Assembly: GCF_003287875.1 (NCBI RefSeq)
Contig: NZ_QMKK01000025.1
Location: 69,501 to 133,500 of the forward strand
Direction of reading: 5' to 3'
From: Martinezella tropici
Lineage (GTDB): Bacteria > Pseudomonadota > Alphaproteobacteria > Rhizobiales > Rhizobiaceae
DNA length: 64,000 nucleotides
Shown here: positions 10,784 to 20,388 of the stretch, one piece after another
Layout: every line of letters starts with the position of its first letter
Numbering within the stretch: the first letter of the stretch is position 1
The notes under the pieces: generated by a model
The model's database searches: none
The model's input: the letters and a program-made list of their open reading frames with translations, nothing else
What the model was told of the DNA's origin: nothing
Translations under genes and position numbers: made by a program

Positions 10784-11773
10784 CTAGGCTTCCAGCACGA
10801 TATTGGCGGCACTTTCCTTCAGCTCGACGCCGAAGGCGCGCTGATAATGCTCAGCAACGAGCGGACGCTCCAGCTCGTCGCACTTGTTGAGGAAGGTGAC
10901 GCGGAAGGCAAAGGCGACATCTCCGAAGATTTCCGCATTCTCGGCCCAGGTGATGACGGTACGCGGGCTCATGACGGTCGACAGATCGCCGTTCATGAAG
11001 GCCGCACGCGTCAGATCGGCGACGCGCACCATCTTGGAAACGGTATCGCGGCCCTTGTCGGTACGGAAGGACTTCACCTTCGCCAGCACGATATCGACTT
11101 CGTTGTTGTGCGGCAGGTAATTCAGCGTCGTCACGATCGACCAGCGGTCCATCTGCGCCTGGTTGATCTGCTGCGTGCCGTGATAAAGGCCGGTCGTATC
11201 GCCCAGGCCGATCGTGTTGGCGGTCGCGAACAGGCGGAAGGCCGGGTGAGGACGGATGACGCGGCTCTGGTCGAGCAGCGTCAGGCGGCCAGAGGACTCC
11301 AGCACGCGCTGGATGACGAACATCACATCCGGGCGGCCGGCATCATATTCGTCGAAAACGAGCGCGACATTGTGCTGATAGGCCCAAGGCAGGATGCCGT
11401 CCTTGAATTCGGTAACCTGCAGGCCGTCCTTGACGACGATCGCATCCTTGCCGACGAGATCGATACGGCTGACATGGCTGTCGAGGTTGATACGCACGCA
11501 AGGCCAGTTGAGGCGCGCGGCGACCTGCTCGATATGCGAGGACTTGCCGGTGCCGTGATAGCCCGAGATCATCACGCGGCGGTTATGCGCGAAGCCGGCG
11601 AGAATGGCGAGCGTGGTCTCGCGGTCGAAGAGGTAGTCCGTATCCAGATCGGGCACGTAGGCGCTGCCCTGGCTGTAAGCGGGCACGCGGATATCGGAAT
11701 CGATGCCGAAGACTTCACGGACCGAAACGGTGGTATCGGGGATCTCGGAAATATCAAGGTCAATCTTGCTCAT
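10784..11773 (-). CDS. cobS: Cobaltochelatase subunit CobS (AAA+ ATPase)
   Basis: 329 residues. It is the AAA+ motor of the CobNST cobalt chelatase. Walker A is GYHGTGKS at residues 71-78, Walker B is LVFDEYD, and [16 protein letters not shown] carries the sensor region. The start [10 protein letters not shown] at 11773 matches known CobS and has better spacing from GGAG than the adjacent ATG at 11776. It precedes cobT on the same strand. Confidence 0.97.
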   Translation of the reverse strand: MSKIDLDISEIPDTTVSVREVFGIDSDIRVPAYSQGSAYVPDLDTDYLFDRETTLAILAGFAHNRRVMISGYHGTGKSSHIEQVAARLNWPCVRINLDSHVSRIDLVGKDAIVVKDGLQVTEFKDGILPWAYQHNVALVFDEYDAGRPDVMFVIQRVLESSGRLTLLDQSRVIRPHPAFRLFATANTIGLGDTTGLYHGTQQINQAQMDRWSIVTTLNYLPHNNEVDIVLAKVKSFRTDKGRDTVSKMVRVADLTRAAFMNGDLSTVMSPRTVITWAENAEIFGDVAFAFRVTFLNKCDELERPLVAEHYQRAFGVELKESAANIVLEA

Positions 11774-11776
11774 CAT

Positions 11777-12081
11777 GTCTCCAGGGCGGGTGCCTCTGAC
11801 CCTACCATATCAAACTCAGCCGATTTATCCGAAACGCCGCAGCTTATTGCCCGCATCCGTTCGGTCGGAACAGCGGCGATACTTCTCCGGGACTAAAGCA
11901 AAATCTCGGCGCGATAATATGATCGCTTGCGAGCATCCTTGAACAGAGTCCCGGACAAGAAACGCCGCGTCCGGAAAGTTGGCCGAGGTGCAGCCAGCCA
12001 AATGCGCACCCTGCCGCGGTTGCCCGCAGCTTCAGCCGATTTGGACCATACCTGATTGAATGCGGAGAGCAAGGACAGGAA
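11777..12081. other. Gene-free stretch upstream of cobS
   Basis: About 305 bases between cobS and the J-domain gene, which both read leftwards. I see no coding frame of family type, no tRNA and no recognisable B12-box of a cobalamin riboswitch. It should contain the cobS promoter. Confidence 0.5.
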
Positions 12082-12702
12082 TTAACAAAAACCGTTCTGC
12101 TTCAATAATTGATAGGCCTGAATAACCGCGCGAAAACGCTCCTCCGAGCCGCGGTCGCCGCCATTGGCATCGGGGTGGTGCATTTTCACCAATTCCTTGT
12201 AGCGGCGCTTGATCTCCGGCGCCGTGGCGGTGGCGCCAAGCCCCATCGTATCGAAGGCCTTCGCCTCCAGCGTCTTCAGCTTGCGCTGCTGGGGGAAACG
12301 CGGCCCCCGGCCCTGCCCCTCCCCTTCCTTGACGAAACCGAAGGGATCGCGGACGCGGGAATAGGAGCCGGAGCGGATATCGGATTGAAGCGGGCTGTTG
12401 CGGGCAGCCTTGTTGACCCCGACCGTCCAGGTCGGACGATGGCCGGTAATCGCTTCCTTCTGGTAGCGCGCGATCTCGCCGTCCGAGAGGCCGGAGAAAT
12501 AATTGTAGCCCTTGTTGTATTCCTTGACGTGCTCGAAGCAGAACAAAAAGAACTGCCCTTCCGCATTGCGCCCGACCGGGGCGCGATGCGTACCGTGCTT
12601 GTCGCAGCCGTCCCACTGGCACGTCGGCGGACCCTGCTCGGGCTCCTGCGCGCGCTTGCGGCGAGTACGGATGCGATCGAAATATTTTGAATCAAGTCTC
12701 AT
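12082..12702 (-). CDS. J-domain (DnaJ-like) protein with N-terminal Cys/His cluster
   Basis: 206 residues. The C-terminal third (about 145-206) is a J domain with the HPD motif in MHHPDANGGDRGSEERF, which would stimulate an Hsp70 partner. The N-terminal part holds CQWDGCDKHG and, about 25 residues on, FCFEHVKEYN, a spacing that could bind zinc. The reversed order, with the J domain at the end, is typical of a group of alphaproteobacterial proteins of unknown client. It is divergent from bolA, with 107 bp between the starts. Confidence 0.85.
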   Translation of the reverse strand: MRLDSKYFDRIRTRRKRAQEPEQGPPTCQWDGCDKHGTHRAPVGRNAEGQFFLFCFEHVKEYNKGYNYFSGLSDGEIARYQKEAITGHRPTWTVGVNKAARNSPLQSDIRSGSYSRVRDPFGFVKEGEGQGRGPRFPQQRKLKTLEAKAFDTMGLGATATAPEIKRRYKELVKMHHPDANGGDRGSEERFRAVIQAYQLLKQNGFC

Positions 12703-12809
12703 GGCGTCCTAATTATGGGGCCTTGGATACCCCACAACAAGAATTGACAAACAGGAATGTTACAGGCTTTGTGGGAGCCTTTTTTCGAGAGCGAGGTCGA
12801 CGCGGGAAT

Positions 12810-13097
12810 ATGGAAACGACACTGCAATCCCGCATTGAACGGAAGCTCAGCGACGCTTTCGCGCCCGAGCGCCTTATCGTCATCAATGAAAGCCATCTGC
12901 ATGCCGGCCATCAGCCCGACATGACAGGAACCGGCGAGACCCATATAAGAATTCGCATCGTTTCTGCCAAGTTCACGGGCATGCCGCGCCTTGCGCGCCA
13001 TAGGGCGATCAACGAATTGCTGAAGCCGGAGCTTGATGCCGGCCTGCATGCATTGGCCGTAGAGCCGGCAGCTCCAGGCGAGGCTGTGCGCTGGTAG
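12810..13097 (+). CDS. bolA: BolA-family protein
   Basis: 95 residues. The core ERLIVINESHLHAGHQPDM and ETHIRIRIVSAKF are characteristic of BolA proteins, which partner monothiol glutaredoxins in iron-sulfur cluster handling and iron signalling. The invariant histidine lies in RLARHRAINELL. The ATG at 12810 begins METTLQSRIERKL, the natural start of the fold. Confidence 0.92.
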   Translation: METTLQSRIERKLSDAFAPERLIVINESHLHAGHQPDMTGTGETHIRIRIVSAKFTGMPRLARHRAINELLKPELDAGLHALAVEPAAPGEAVRW

Positions 13098-13116
13098 TCC
13101 ATCGATGAGATAGCTC

Positions 13117-14427
13117 CTACGGAGCCTTCGCCTCTTCCGTCTCGGCGGGACGGATGCGCAGTTTGGTAATGCGGTTCTTTTCCCGCTTCATAACGATGAA
13201 GCGCTTGCCGTAGAAGGTGAACGCCTGACGCTCTTCCGGAATGGTCATCGATTCGTGGATGACGAGACCGGCAATCGTCGTCGCCTCTTCGTCGGGCAAG
13301 TGCCAGTCGAGCGCACGATTGAGGTCGCGAATCGGTACGACGCCATCGACGACGATCGAGCCGTCGGCCTCCTGCCGCACGCCCTGGATGTCGAGGTCGT
13401 GCTCGTCGGCGATATCGCCGACGATCTCCTCCAGAATATCCTCCAGGGTAACGATACCCTGCACCTCGCCATATTCGTCGACGACGACGGCGAAATGCTG
13501 TTTGCGGCGCAGGAAGGCGTTGAGCTGATCCTCGAGATTGGTGCTGTCGGGCACGAACCAGGGTTTTTGCGCGATCTTCACGATATCGAGATTTTCCGGC
13601 TCGATATTACGTTCCGCCAGCGCCCGCAGCAGGTCCTTGGCGTGCACGACGCCGATGATGTTGTCGATGGTGCCGCGCCAGAGCGGCATGCGCGTATAGG
13701 GGCTGTCGAGGATCGCACGCACGACCACTTCTGGCGGATCATCGGCATTGATGGCGCGCATCGCCGTGCGATGCACCATGATGTCGGACAGTTCCAGCTC
13801 GCCGAGGTCGAGGACGCCACCCAGACGGTCACGGTCGGCCTTGACCACGGAACCCTCACGGTGAAGCAGGTCCACGGCGCCGCGCAGCTCCTCATGCGCC
13901 GACAGCATCGACACTTCACGGGAGAGATTGACGCCGAAGATGCCCAGGATCTGGCGCACGATGGCATTGACGACGCTCGAGACAGGCCCGACGACGACGA
14001 CGAAGAGGCGTATAGCGCTGGCGACGTTCAGCGCGAAACGGTCCGGCGTCGCAATGGCCCAGCTCTTCGGCAGAACCTCCGCGAAAATGACGAGGATAAC
14101 AGTCATGGCGGCGGTGGCGATCGCCACGCCGGAATTGCCGAACAGACCGAGGAACAAGCTGGTCGCAAGCGAGGACGACAGGATGTTGGCGAGATTGTTG
14201 CCGATCAGCAGCGCGCCGATCAATCGGTCTCGACGCTCTATCAAGAGCCGCACGATGCCGGCCCGCCTGTCGCCGTTGGCTTCCAATGTGTGGATACGGC
14301 TGCGCGAAGCCGCCGTCAGCGCTGTCTCCGAGCCGGCAAAGAAGGCGGAAAGCAGCACCAGGGCCACGATCGATATAATCTCGGGCCAATATTCCCACAG
14401 AACAGCCAGCGTGCCCTCGACGGTCAT
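13117..14427 (-). CDS. HlyC/CorC-family (CNNM-like) membrane protein with CBS pair
   Basis: 436 residues. There is a CNNM/DUF21 membrane domain (about 1-190, three to four helices, with AFFAGSETALTAASRSR), then a CBS pair (about 215-340: MVHRTAMRAI and VVVDEYGEVQGIVTLEDILEEIVGDI). A CorC_HlyC domain at the C-terminus ends with TKLRIRPAETEE. Such proteins are linked to magnesium or cobalt efflux. The start codon overlaps the aroB stop by one base, placing it last in an aroK-aroB-corC operon. Confidence 0.9.
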   Translation of the reverse strand: MTVEGTLAVLWEYWPEIISIVALVLLSAFFAGSETALTAASRSRIHTLEANGDRRAGIVRLLIERRDRLIGALLIGNNLANILSSSLATSLFLGLFGNSGVAIATAAMTVILVIFAEVLPKSWAIATPDRFALNVASAIRLFVVVVGPVSSVVNAIVRQILGIFGVNLSREVSMLSAHEELRGAVDLLHREGSVVKADRDRLGGVLDLGELELSDIMVHRTAMRAINADDPPEVVVRAILDSPYTRMPLWRGTIDNIIGVVHAKDLLRALAERNIEPENLDIVKIAQKPWFVPDSTNLEDQLNAFLRRKQHFAVVVDEYGEVQGIVTLEDILEEIVGDIADEHDLDIQGVRQEADGSIVVDGVVPIRDLNRALDWHLPDEEATTIAGLVIHESMTIPEERQAFTFYGKRFIVMKREKNRITKLRIRPAETEEAKAP

Positions 14428-15557
14428 CAGGGATGTTTTTCCTTCAGGAAGCTCAGGACTTCGGACGACGGCACATCGTCCGCAACGAAGGACTGGCCGA
14501 TGCCGCGCGTGAGGATGAAGGTGAGCTTGCCGCTCTTGACCTTCTTGTCCTGCGCGATCGCGTCCATCAGCGTTTCGGCCGGCGGCAGCGCGCCGGGAAT
14601 ATCGCCCATCCGCGTTGGCAGGCCCACGGCCTTCAGATGCGCCTCGACGCGCTTGGCATCATCTGGGCTTGCGAGATTAAGGCGCGCGGAAAATTCATGC
14701 GCCAGCACCATGCCGATCGCAACACCCTCGCCATGCACCAGCCGGCGGCTGTCATAGGCGGTGGCTGCTTCGAGCGCGTGGCCGAAGGTGTGGCCGAGAT
14801 TGAGCAGGGCGCGAGGCCCGTTTTCGCGCTCGTCGGCGACGACGACATCGGATTTCGCCTGGCAGCTTGCAGCAATCGCCTCGATGCGGGCCGCCCCGCC
14901 GGCAAAGACTTGCCTCCAATTGGCCTCGAGCCAGGCGAAGAAATCCGGCTTGTCGATCAGGCCATATTTGGCGACCTCGGCGTAACCGGCGCGGAATTCA
15001 CGTTCGCTGAGTGAATTCAGCACATCGGTATCGGCAAGGACGAGATCCGGCTGGTGAAAGACGCCGATGAGGTTCTTGCCGTGACGGGTGTTGATGCCGG
15101 TCTTGCCGCCGACGGACGAATCCACCTGCGACAGCAGCGATGTCGGCACCTGGACGAAACGAACGCCGCGGCGAACGATGCCGGCGGCAAAGCCCGAGAG
15201 ATCGCCGATGACGCCGCCGCCAAGCGCGATGACCGCATCGTTGCGCTCCACACGTGCCGTCAGCACCGCATCGCAAACGGTAATCAGATGCTCGAAGCTC
15301 TTGGTCTTTTCGCCTGCCGGCAAGACGAGGCTGGAGGCCTGGATGCCCGCAGCCTCGAGGCTGGCGACCAACGCATCGAGATAGTGTGGCGCAACATTTT
15401 CATCCGTAATGACGGCGGCCTTGCGGCCCTTCAGCCGCGCGGCAATCTCACGCCCCGCGCGGGCAATCAGGCCGGGGCCGATCAGGATGTCATAAGCGCG
15501 CTCGCCGAGAGGCACGCGCACGAGACGCTCTGACGAGGCCGGTGTGATCGCATTCAT
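14427..15557 (-). CDS. aroB: 3-dehydroquinate synthase
   Basis: 376 residues. It converts DAHP to 3-dehydroquinate, the second step of the shikimate pathway, using NAD and a divalent metal. Seen motifs are GGGVIGDLSGFAAGIVRRG for NAD binding and the metal-site histidines in NLGHTFGHALE and LVHGEGVAIGM. The start at 15557 (MNAITPASSERLV) overlaps the aroK stop as ATGA, which indicates translational coupling. Its own stop overlaps the next start. Confidence 0.97.
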   Translation of the reverse strand: MNAITPASSERLVRVPLGERAYDILIGPGLIARAGREIAARLKGRKAAVITDENVAPHYLDALVASLEAAGIQASSLVLPAGEKTKSFEHLITVCDAVLTARVERNDAVIALGGGVIGDLSGFAAGIVRRGVRFVQVPTSLLSQVDSSVGGKTGINTRHGKNLIGVFHQPDLVLADTDVLNSLSEREFRAGYAEVAKYGLIDKPDFFAWLEANWRQVFAGGAARIEAIAASCQAKSDVVVADERENGPRALLNLGHTFGHALEAATAYDSRRLVHGEGVAIGMVLAHEFSARLNLASPDDAKRVEAHLKAVGLPTRMGDIPGALPPAETLMDAIAQDKKVKSGKLTFILTRGIGQSFVADDVPSSEVLSFLKEKHP

Positions 15558-16147
15558 GGTATTTTGCTTTCTGCTTTCTTTCCCTCGGCGATGGCGGCAA
15601 GGACTTCCTTGACCATGATTTCCTTGCTCACATCGCGGGACAGAACCGTAAAATCGGCTTCCGCATAGATGGGGTAGCGCGCATTCATCAGGTTCTCGAG
15701 GGTTTGTTTCGGATTCTCGGTCTTCAGCAACGGCCGTGTGTCGCGCTTGTTGACGCGCTCCCACAAGACGTCGAGATCGGCCTTCAGCCAGACGGAAAGG
15801 CTGCCGCGCTTGACGTGCAGGCGCGTGCTCTCATTGATGAAGGCGCCGCCGCCAGTGGAGACGACACGCGGTCCACCCTTGAGGAGCCGCTTGATGACGC
15901 GAGTTTCCAGCGCCCGGAACTCCTGCTCGCCATAAGCAGCAAACAGTTCGGCGATGGTCATGCGCGACACGCGCTCGATCTCGACATCCGTATCGACGAA
16001 GGGAATGCCTAGCTGCTGTGCCAAAAGCCGGCCGACCGAGGATTTGCCCGCACCCATCAATCCCACGAGGACAAGATTGCGCTGACCCAGCGCAGCGCGC
16101 GCCTTGTCTTTGAGGCTTTCGGCAAGGGTCAGGACTTGTTCACTCAT
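15554..16147 (-). CDS. aroK: Shikimate kinase
   Basis: 197 residues. It phosphorylates shikimate at the 3-position with ATP. Walker A is GLMGAGKS at residues 29-36; DTDVEIERVSRMTIAELFAAYGEQEFRALE is the shikimate-binding region and VVSTGGGAF is the family GGG motif. The ATG at 16147 (MSEQVLTLAES) was preferred to a GTG four codons upstream. It leads the aroK-aroB-corC operon and overlaps aroB by four bases. Confidence 0.97.
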   Translation of the reverse strand: MSEQVLTLAESLKDKARAALGQRNLVLVGLMGAGKSSVGRLLAQQLGIPFVDTDVEIERVSRMTIAELFAAYGEQEFRALETRVIKRLLKGGPRVVSTGGGAFINESTRLHVKRGSLSVWLKADLDVLWERVNKRDTRPLLKTENPKQTLENLMNARYPIYAEADFTVLSRDVSKEIMVKEVLAAIAEGKKAESKIP

Positions 16148-16307
16148 CGGCCCATTCACAATTTCTTTGGAAACGGTATCGTCAAATGCACCGGTAGCGT
16201 CAAGACGCCGCTATCGTAAACATGTCTGCAATATCCTTCAGCTAACCCTTGAAGGACATAATTATTGCGCATCGCCGCGCCAATGAACGGCGAAGGAGAT
16301 TTTTCGA

Positions 16308-16475
16308 ATGCCAACCCTGTTTCGCTTCCTTGTCATCTGCGCGGTCATCGCCGGATCGATATATGGAGCGATGTGGGCACTCGTGCTCTTTGTCGATCCG
16401 CAGCCGCGCGATGTGACGATCCGCATTCCGCCGGAGCGCCTCAATCCGCCGACGACGGGATCGCTGAAGCCATGA
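16308..16475 (+). CDS. 55-residue single-pass membrane protein coupled to xerD
   Basis: A short gene with ATG at 16308, an AAGGAGAT Shine-Dalgarno 8 bases before it, and a TGA that overlaps the xerD ATG (ATGA). The product begins [20 protein letters not shown], one hydrophobic helix of about 25 residues (to LVLFVD). It ends with a short proline-rich tail ([10 protein letters not shown]). I do not recognise a function. The strong SD, high-GC codon pattern and overlap with xerD argue that it is real. Confidence 0.8.
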   Translation: MPTLFRFLVICAVIAGSIYGAMWALVLFVDPQPRDVTIRIPPERLNPPTTGSLKP

Positions 16476-17461
16476 GCACACCGGCCACGAACGCAAAAAC
16501 CGGCGCGCGCGATCTGGGGCGCGTGCACCTGGAGGCCTTCCTGGAAATGATGAGCGCCGAGCGCGGCGCTGCGGTCAACACGCTGCAATCCTATCAGCGC
16601 GATCTCGACGACCTCCATTCCTTTCTGTCCGGCCTCGGCGTCCGTTTGGCCGAAGCCAGTGCCAACGATCTCGGCGCCTATCTTTCCAGCCTGTCGAGCC
16701 AAGGCTTCAAACCCTCGTCGCAGGCACGACGGCTCTCAGCCATGCGCCAGTTCTACAAGTTCCTTTATGCGGAAGGGTTGCGCACGGACGATCCCACCGG
16801 AATTCTCGATGCGCCGAAGAAAGGCCGCGCCCTTCCGAAGACGATGGGCGTCGACGAGGTGACGAGGCTTCTGACCCAGGCCGAGCAGGAAGCGGCGGTC
16901 GAAGGACCGGACCGGCTGCAGCGACTGCGCATGCTGGTGCTTCTGGAAATGCTTTATGCCACCGGCATGCGCGTCAGCGAGCTCGTTTCTCTGCCGGCGA
17001 AGGTGCTGGATCAGGAGGGGCGCTTCCTGATGATCCGCGGCAAGGGAAACAAGGAACGGCTGGTGCCGCTGTCGCAATCCGCCATTTCGGCCCTGAAGAC
17101 CTATGGACGGCTGCAGACGGAGATTGCGGCAAATGCCAAGCAGCCCTTGCCGGAGAGCCCATGGCTCTTTCCAGCGGCCTCCAAGCAAGGCTATTTGCCA
17201 CGCCAGGTCTTCGCGCGCGATCTCAAGGATCTTGCCATTCGGGCGGGCCTGACACCATCGATGATCTCGCCGCATGTGATGCGCCATGCCTTCGCGAGCC
17301 ATCTTCTGGCCAATGGCGCGGACCTGCGCGTGGTGCAGGAACTTCTCGGTCATTCGGATATCTCGACCACGCAAATCTACACACATGTGCTGGAAGAACG
17401 CCTTCATCAGCTCGTGCAAACGCATCACCCCCTTGCCAAACAGGCAAAAAAACAGGATTAG
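16472..17461 (+). CDS. xerD: Site-specific tyrosine recombinase XerD
   Basis: 329 residues. With XerC it resolves chromosome dimers at dif. The N-terminal SAM-like core-binding domain is followed by the catalytic domain with Arg167 in [20 protein letters not shown] (His and Arg), GHSDIS, and the nucleophile Tyr303 in TTQIYTHV. The start at 16472 ([12 protein letters not shown]) overlaps the small membrane gene by four bases. Because accA and core genes flank it, this is the housekeeping recombinase rather than a phage integrase. Confidence 0.95.
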   Translation: MSTPATNAKTGARDLGRVHLEAFLEMMSAERGAAVNTLQSYQRDLDDLHSFLSGLGVRLAEASANDLGAYLSSLSSQGFKPSSQARRLSAMRQFYKFLYAEGLRTDDPTGILDAPKKGRALPKTMGVDEVTRLLTQAEQEAAVEGPDRLQRLRMLVLLEMLYATGMRVSELVSLPAKVLDQEGRFLMIRGKGNKERLVPLSQSAISALKTYGRLQTEIAANAKQPLPESPWLFPAASKQGYLPRQVFARDLKDLAIRAGLTPSMISPHVMRHAFASHLLANGADLRVVQELLGHSDISTTQIYTHVLEERLHQLVQTHHPLAKQAKKQD

Positions 17462-17524
17462 GACCGGCACACAGGCTAAAGCCGCCGTCTCTCGTCACGG
17501 GCAAAAGGATCGGAAACGCACCTC

Positions 17525-18478
17525 ATGCACAATTATCTCGACTTCGAAAAACCCATCTCGGATCTCGAAGGCAAGATTCACGAGCTCAAGAAACTGGCGA
17601 GCGAAGACGAAAGCATCGACACATCGGACGAAGTCGGGCGGCTTGAAATCCGCGTCCGCGAGGCGATGGCCGACATCTATTCCAAGCTTAATGCCTGGCA
17701 GAAGACACAGGTCGCCCGCCATCCGCAGCGCCCGCATTTCGTCGACTACGCCAGCACCCTCTTCACCGAATTCACGCCGCTGGCCGGCGACCGCAAATTC
17801 TCCGAGGATGCCGCCATCCAGGCAGGTTTCGCCCGCTTCCGCGGACAGCCGGTCGCCCTCATCGGCCAGGAAAAAGGCAACGACACCAAGAGCCGCCTGA
17901 AGCACAATTTCGGCAGCGCCCGGCCGGAAGGCTACCGTAAGGCGATCCGTATCCTGGAAATGGCCGACCGTTTCCAGTTGCCCGTCATCACGCTTGTCGA
18001 CACGGCCGGCGCCTATCCCGGCGTCGGCGCGGAAGAGCGCGGCCAGGCAGAGGCGATCGCGCGCTCCACCGAAATGTGCCTTGGCGTGAAAGTGCCGCTC
18101 ATCTCGATCGTGATCGGCGAAGGCGGTTCGGGCGGCGCGATCGCGATTGCCACCGGCAACCGCGTCTACATGCTCGAACATTCGATCTACAGCGTGATTT
18201 CGCCCGAAGGCGCGGCCTCGATCCTGTGGCGCGATTCAACGCGCGCCAAGGAAGCCGCGACCAACATGAAGATCACCGCCGAAGATTTGAAGAGCCTCGG
18301 CATTATCGACGGCATCATCCCCGAACCCCTCGGCGGCGCGCACCGCGATCCTAACACGGTGATGGCCTCCGCCGGCGAGACGATTGCGAACGCGCTCGGC
18401 GAGCTTTCCAGCCGTTCCGGCGAACAGCTGCGCAACGACCGGCGTCAGAAATTCCTTTCCATGGGCCGCAATCTCTAA
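17525..18478 (+). CDS. accA: Acetyl-CoA carboxylase carboxyltransferase subunit alpha
   Basis: 317 residues. With AccD it transfers the carboxyl group from biotin to acetyl-CoA, making malonyl-CoA. Marks are the N-terminal [17 protein letters not shown] helix, [34 protein letters not shown], and [32 protein letters not shown]. It lies 63 bases after xerD in the same direction. Confidence 0.98.
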   Translation: MHNYLDFEKPISDLEGKIHELKKLASEDESIDTSDEVGRLEIRVREAMADIYSKLNAWQKTQVARHPQRPHFVDYASTLFTEFTPLAGDRKFSEDAAIQAGFARFRGQPVALIGQEKGNDTKSRLKHNFGSARPEGYRKAIRILEMADRFQLPVITLVDTAGAYPGVGAEERGQAEAIARSTEMCLGVKVPLISIVIGEGGSGGAIAIATGNRVYMLEHSIYSVISPEGAASILWRDSTRAKEAATNMKITAEDLKSLGIIDGIIPEPLGGAHRDPNTVMASAGETIANALGELSSRSGEQLRNDRRQKFLSMGRNL

Positions 18479-18708
18479 GCCACATTCGGAAAAAGTGATC
18501 GCTAAAAACGGGGATGAGGCCAAACCTTGGCCACATTTCCGTTATCGAAGCTTTTATGGCAAAGAAAAGCTTGCCGACGCGCTGCGGGCAGGTCATAGGC
18601 TGGTAAGGAATTTTCAAGTATAAACCGCCTATGATTCCGTTTCATGCTTCGAGGGGAGTGGCGAAACAGATCAAGCTGCCGCTCTTCGCATTTATGGGCT
18701 AAGTCAGA

Positions 18709-20004
18709 ATGCGCATCCGTCACCTTGCCTACGTCTCATTGATGGCGCTGTCACTCGCCGGCTGCAACGATGCGCTGGACACGGCGTCGGTCGACCTGTC
18801 GACGGTCAAGAACAAGGTCGAACAACCGCTTCCGAGCCATATCCTCGCCGATATGACGAAGAAGGGCATGGACCGCAACTCGCCGATCATGATCCGCATC
18901 TTCAAGGAAGAAGGCGTGATGGAGATCCTGAAGGCGAACCAGAGCAATCGCTTCGAAGTCATCGCCGATTACAAGATCTGCGCCTGGTCCGGCCGTCTCG
19001 GCCCGAAGGTGAAGGAAGGCGACCGGCAGGCGCCGGAAGGCTTCTATATGCTGACGCCGGCCAACCTGAACCCGAATTCGAAATATTACCTCGCCATCAA
19101 CACCGGTTTCCCGAACCGCTACGATGCCGCCAATGGCCGTACCGGCAACAATCTGATGATCCATGGCGCCTGCTCTTCGTCCGGCTGCTATTCGATGACA
19201 GATCAGCAGGTGCTGGAAATCTACGCCTTCGCGCGCGACGCTTTCAAGGGCGGCCAGAAGGCGATTCAGCTCGAAGCCTTCCCCTTCCGCATGACGGCGG
19301 AGAATATGTGGAAGCACCGCCTCAGCCCCAATATCGACTTCTGGAAGATGCTGAAGGTCGGTTACGACAATTTCGAGGTCACCAAGCGGCCGCCCGAGGT
19401 CGAGGTCTGCGAGAAGAAATACGTCTTCAATCAGCAGGCCAGCGGACCGTTCAATGCCGGCGGAAAATGCCCTGTCATGACCACGCCGCCCGCCCTGCAG
19501 GTGGCGCTTGCGACCTATGACAAGCAATACCAGGCCGATTATGCCATGGCCTCGAAGAAATTCGACGGCATGGCCTGGTACGATCCGACCGAAGCCGAGC
19601 GCAAGGCCATCGTCGCCAAGCAGCGCAAGGGGCACGATCTTGCCTATGCTCCCACGGGCACCGCGCTTGCCGCCGGCAAGATGATGAAGGTCGCCGATCT
19701 GGAATCGATGGTATCCAACCAGTCGGCGCAGCAGATTGCGCGGGGCGGCACGGTGGCGAGCCCGACCGCCAATCCGTCGACCGCAAGCATCCGAGTCGCG
19801 ACCGCAGCTCCCGAGGCGACTGCCCAGCAGCCGAGCGGCCCTGTGGTGGCAGCCAATATGCCGGCCAATGTGCCGATCCCCATGGCAAACCCGATGAACC
19901 AGGCCGTCAATCCGCTCGCCTACGCGCCGCCTCCGCCTGTCGAGACCGCGCAGACGGAAGCCAAGAAGCCGCCTTTCTGGAAGTTCTGGGCCAAGAGTGA
20001 ATAG
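18709..20004 (+). CDS. Lipoprotein L,D-transpeptidase (YkuD family)
   Basis: 431 residues. The N-terminus RIRHLAYVSLMALSLAGC is a lipoprotein signal with the lipid Cys in LAGC. The YkuD catalytic domain follows, with His152 and the nucleophile Cys160 in IHGACSSSGCYSM. The C-terminal 120 residues are Ala/Pro/Asn-rich and low in complexity, ending in KKPPFWKFWAKSE. It should act on peptidoglycan stem peptides or attach proteins to the wall in the periplasm. It overlaps the following TusA-like gene by eight bases. Confidence 0.9.
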   Translation: MRIRHLAYVSLMALSLAGCNDALDTASVDLSTVKNKVEQPLPSHILADMTKKGMDRNSPIMIRIFKEEGVMEILKANQSNRFEVIADYKICAWSGRLGPKVKEGDRQAPEGFYMLTPANLNPNSKYYLAINTGFPNRYDAANGRTGNNLMIHGACSSSGCYSMTDQQVLEIYAFARDAFKGGQKAIQLEAFPFRMTAENMWKHRLSPNIDFWKMLKVGYDNFEVTKRPPEVEVCEKKYVFNQQASGPFNAGGKCPVMTTPPALQVALATYDKQYQADYAMASKKFDGMAWYDPTEAERKAIVAKQRKGHDLAYAPTGTALAAGKMMKVADLESMVSNQSAQQIARGGTVASPTANPSTASIRVATAAPEATAQQPSGPVVAANMPANVPIPMANPMNQAVNPLAYAPPPPVETAQTEAKKPPFWKFWAKSE

Positions 20005-20230
20005 CTCGGATAACGGGATCTATGATCTGCGCGGGCTGAAATGCCCCTACCCGGCGATCAAGACGGAGAAGCGCTTGCGCGGCATGGAAAGCGGCGCGAC
20101 CTTGACCGTCGAGACGACCGACCCGCTTGCCGCCATCGATATCCCGCATCTCTGCAATGAGAAGGGCCACACGCTTCTCCTCAGCGAGAAGACGGAAAGC
20201 GGCCATCGCTTCGTGATCCGGAGAGGGTGA
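19997..20230 (+). CDS. TusA/SirA-family sulfurtransferase
   Basis: 77 residues starting at GTG, overlapping the end of the transpeptidase gene by eight bases. The CPxP motif (CPYP, Cys16) in YDLRGLKCPYPAIKTEKRL is the persulfide-carrying site of TusA-like proteins, and DIPHLCNEKGHTLL is the family's second conserved segment. Such carriers feed sulfur to tRNA thiolation or molybdenum cofactor systems. Its exact partner cannot be read here. Confidence 0.85.
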   Translation: MNSSDNGIYDLRGLKCPYPAIKTEKRLRGMESGATLTVETTDPLAAIDIPHLCNEKGHTLLLSEKTESGHRFVIRRG

Positions 20231-20236
20231 CGACCG

Positions 20237-20352
20237 GGGTCATCCTTGTGGTTCGAGAGTCGCTACGCTCTCGCCTCACCATGAGGGCAATCGCATATGA
20301 GGCAGGTACGCTGCCGCACACTCCTTCTCCCCACTGGGGAGAAGGAGCTTTC
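20237..20352. repeat. Composite intergenic repeat (REP-like plus half RIME)
   Basis: The left part has CGAGAG/CTCTCG arms (20254-20273) within the CATCCTTGTGG...CACCATGAG frame common in rhizobial intergenic DNA. The right part (20321-20347) is a CTCCTTCTCCCC/GGGGAGAAGGAG palindrome like the outer arms of the RIME copies at 43941 and 56420. It fills most of the gap between two convergent genes. Confidence 0.65.
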
Positions 20353-20388
20353 AGAGCGAGGCGGATTACCAGATATCAAAGGCTGAAA

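Noticed and set aside
11777..12081. Possible cobalamin riboswitch before cobS
   Set aside because: No recognisable B12-box or matching long stem layout was seen, so it is not called.
16472..17461. Tyrosine recombinase as an integrase of a mobile element
   Set aside because: Length, motifs and the accA neighbour fit the housekeeping XerD; no att sites or cargo are nearby.
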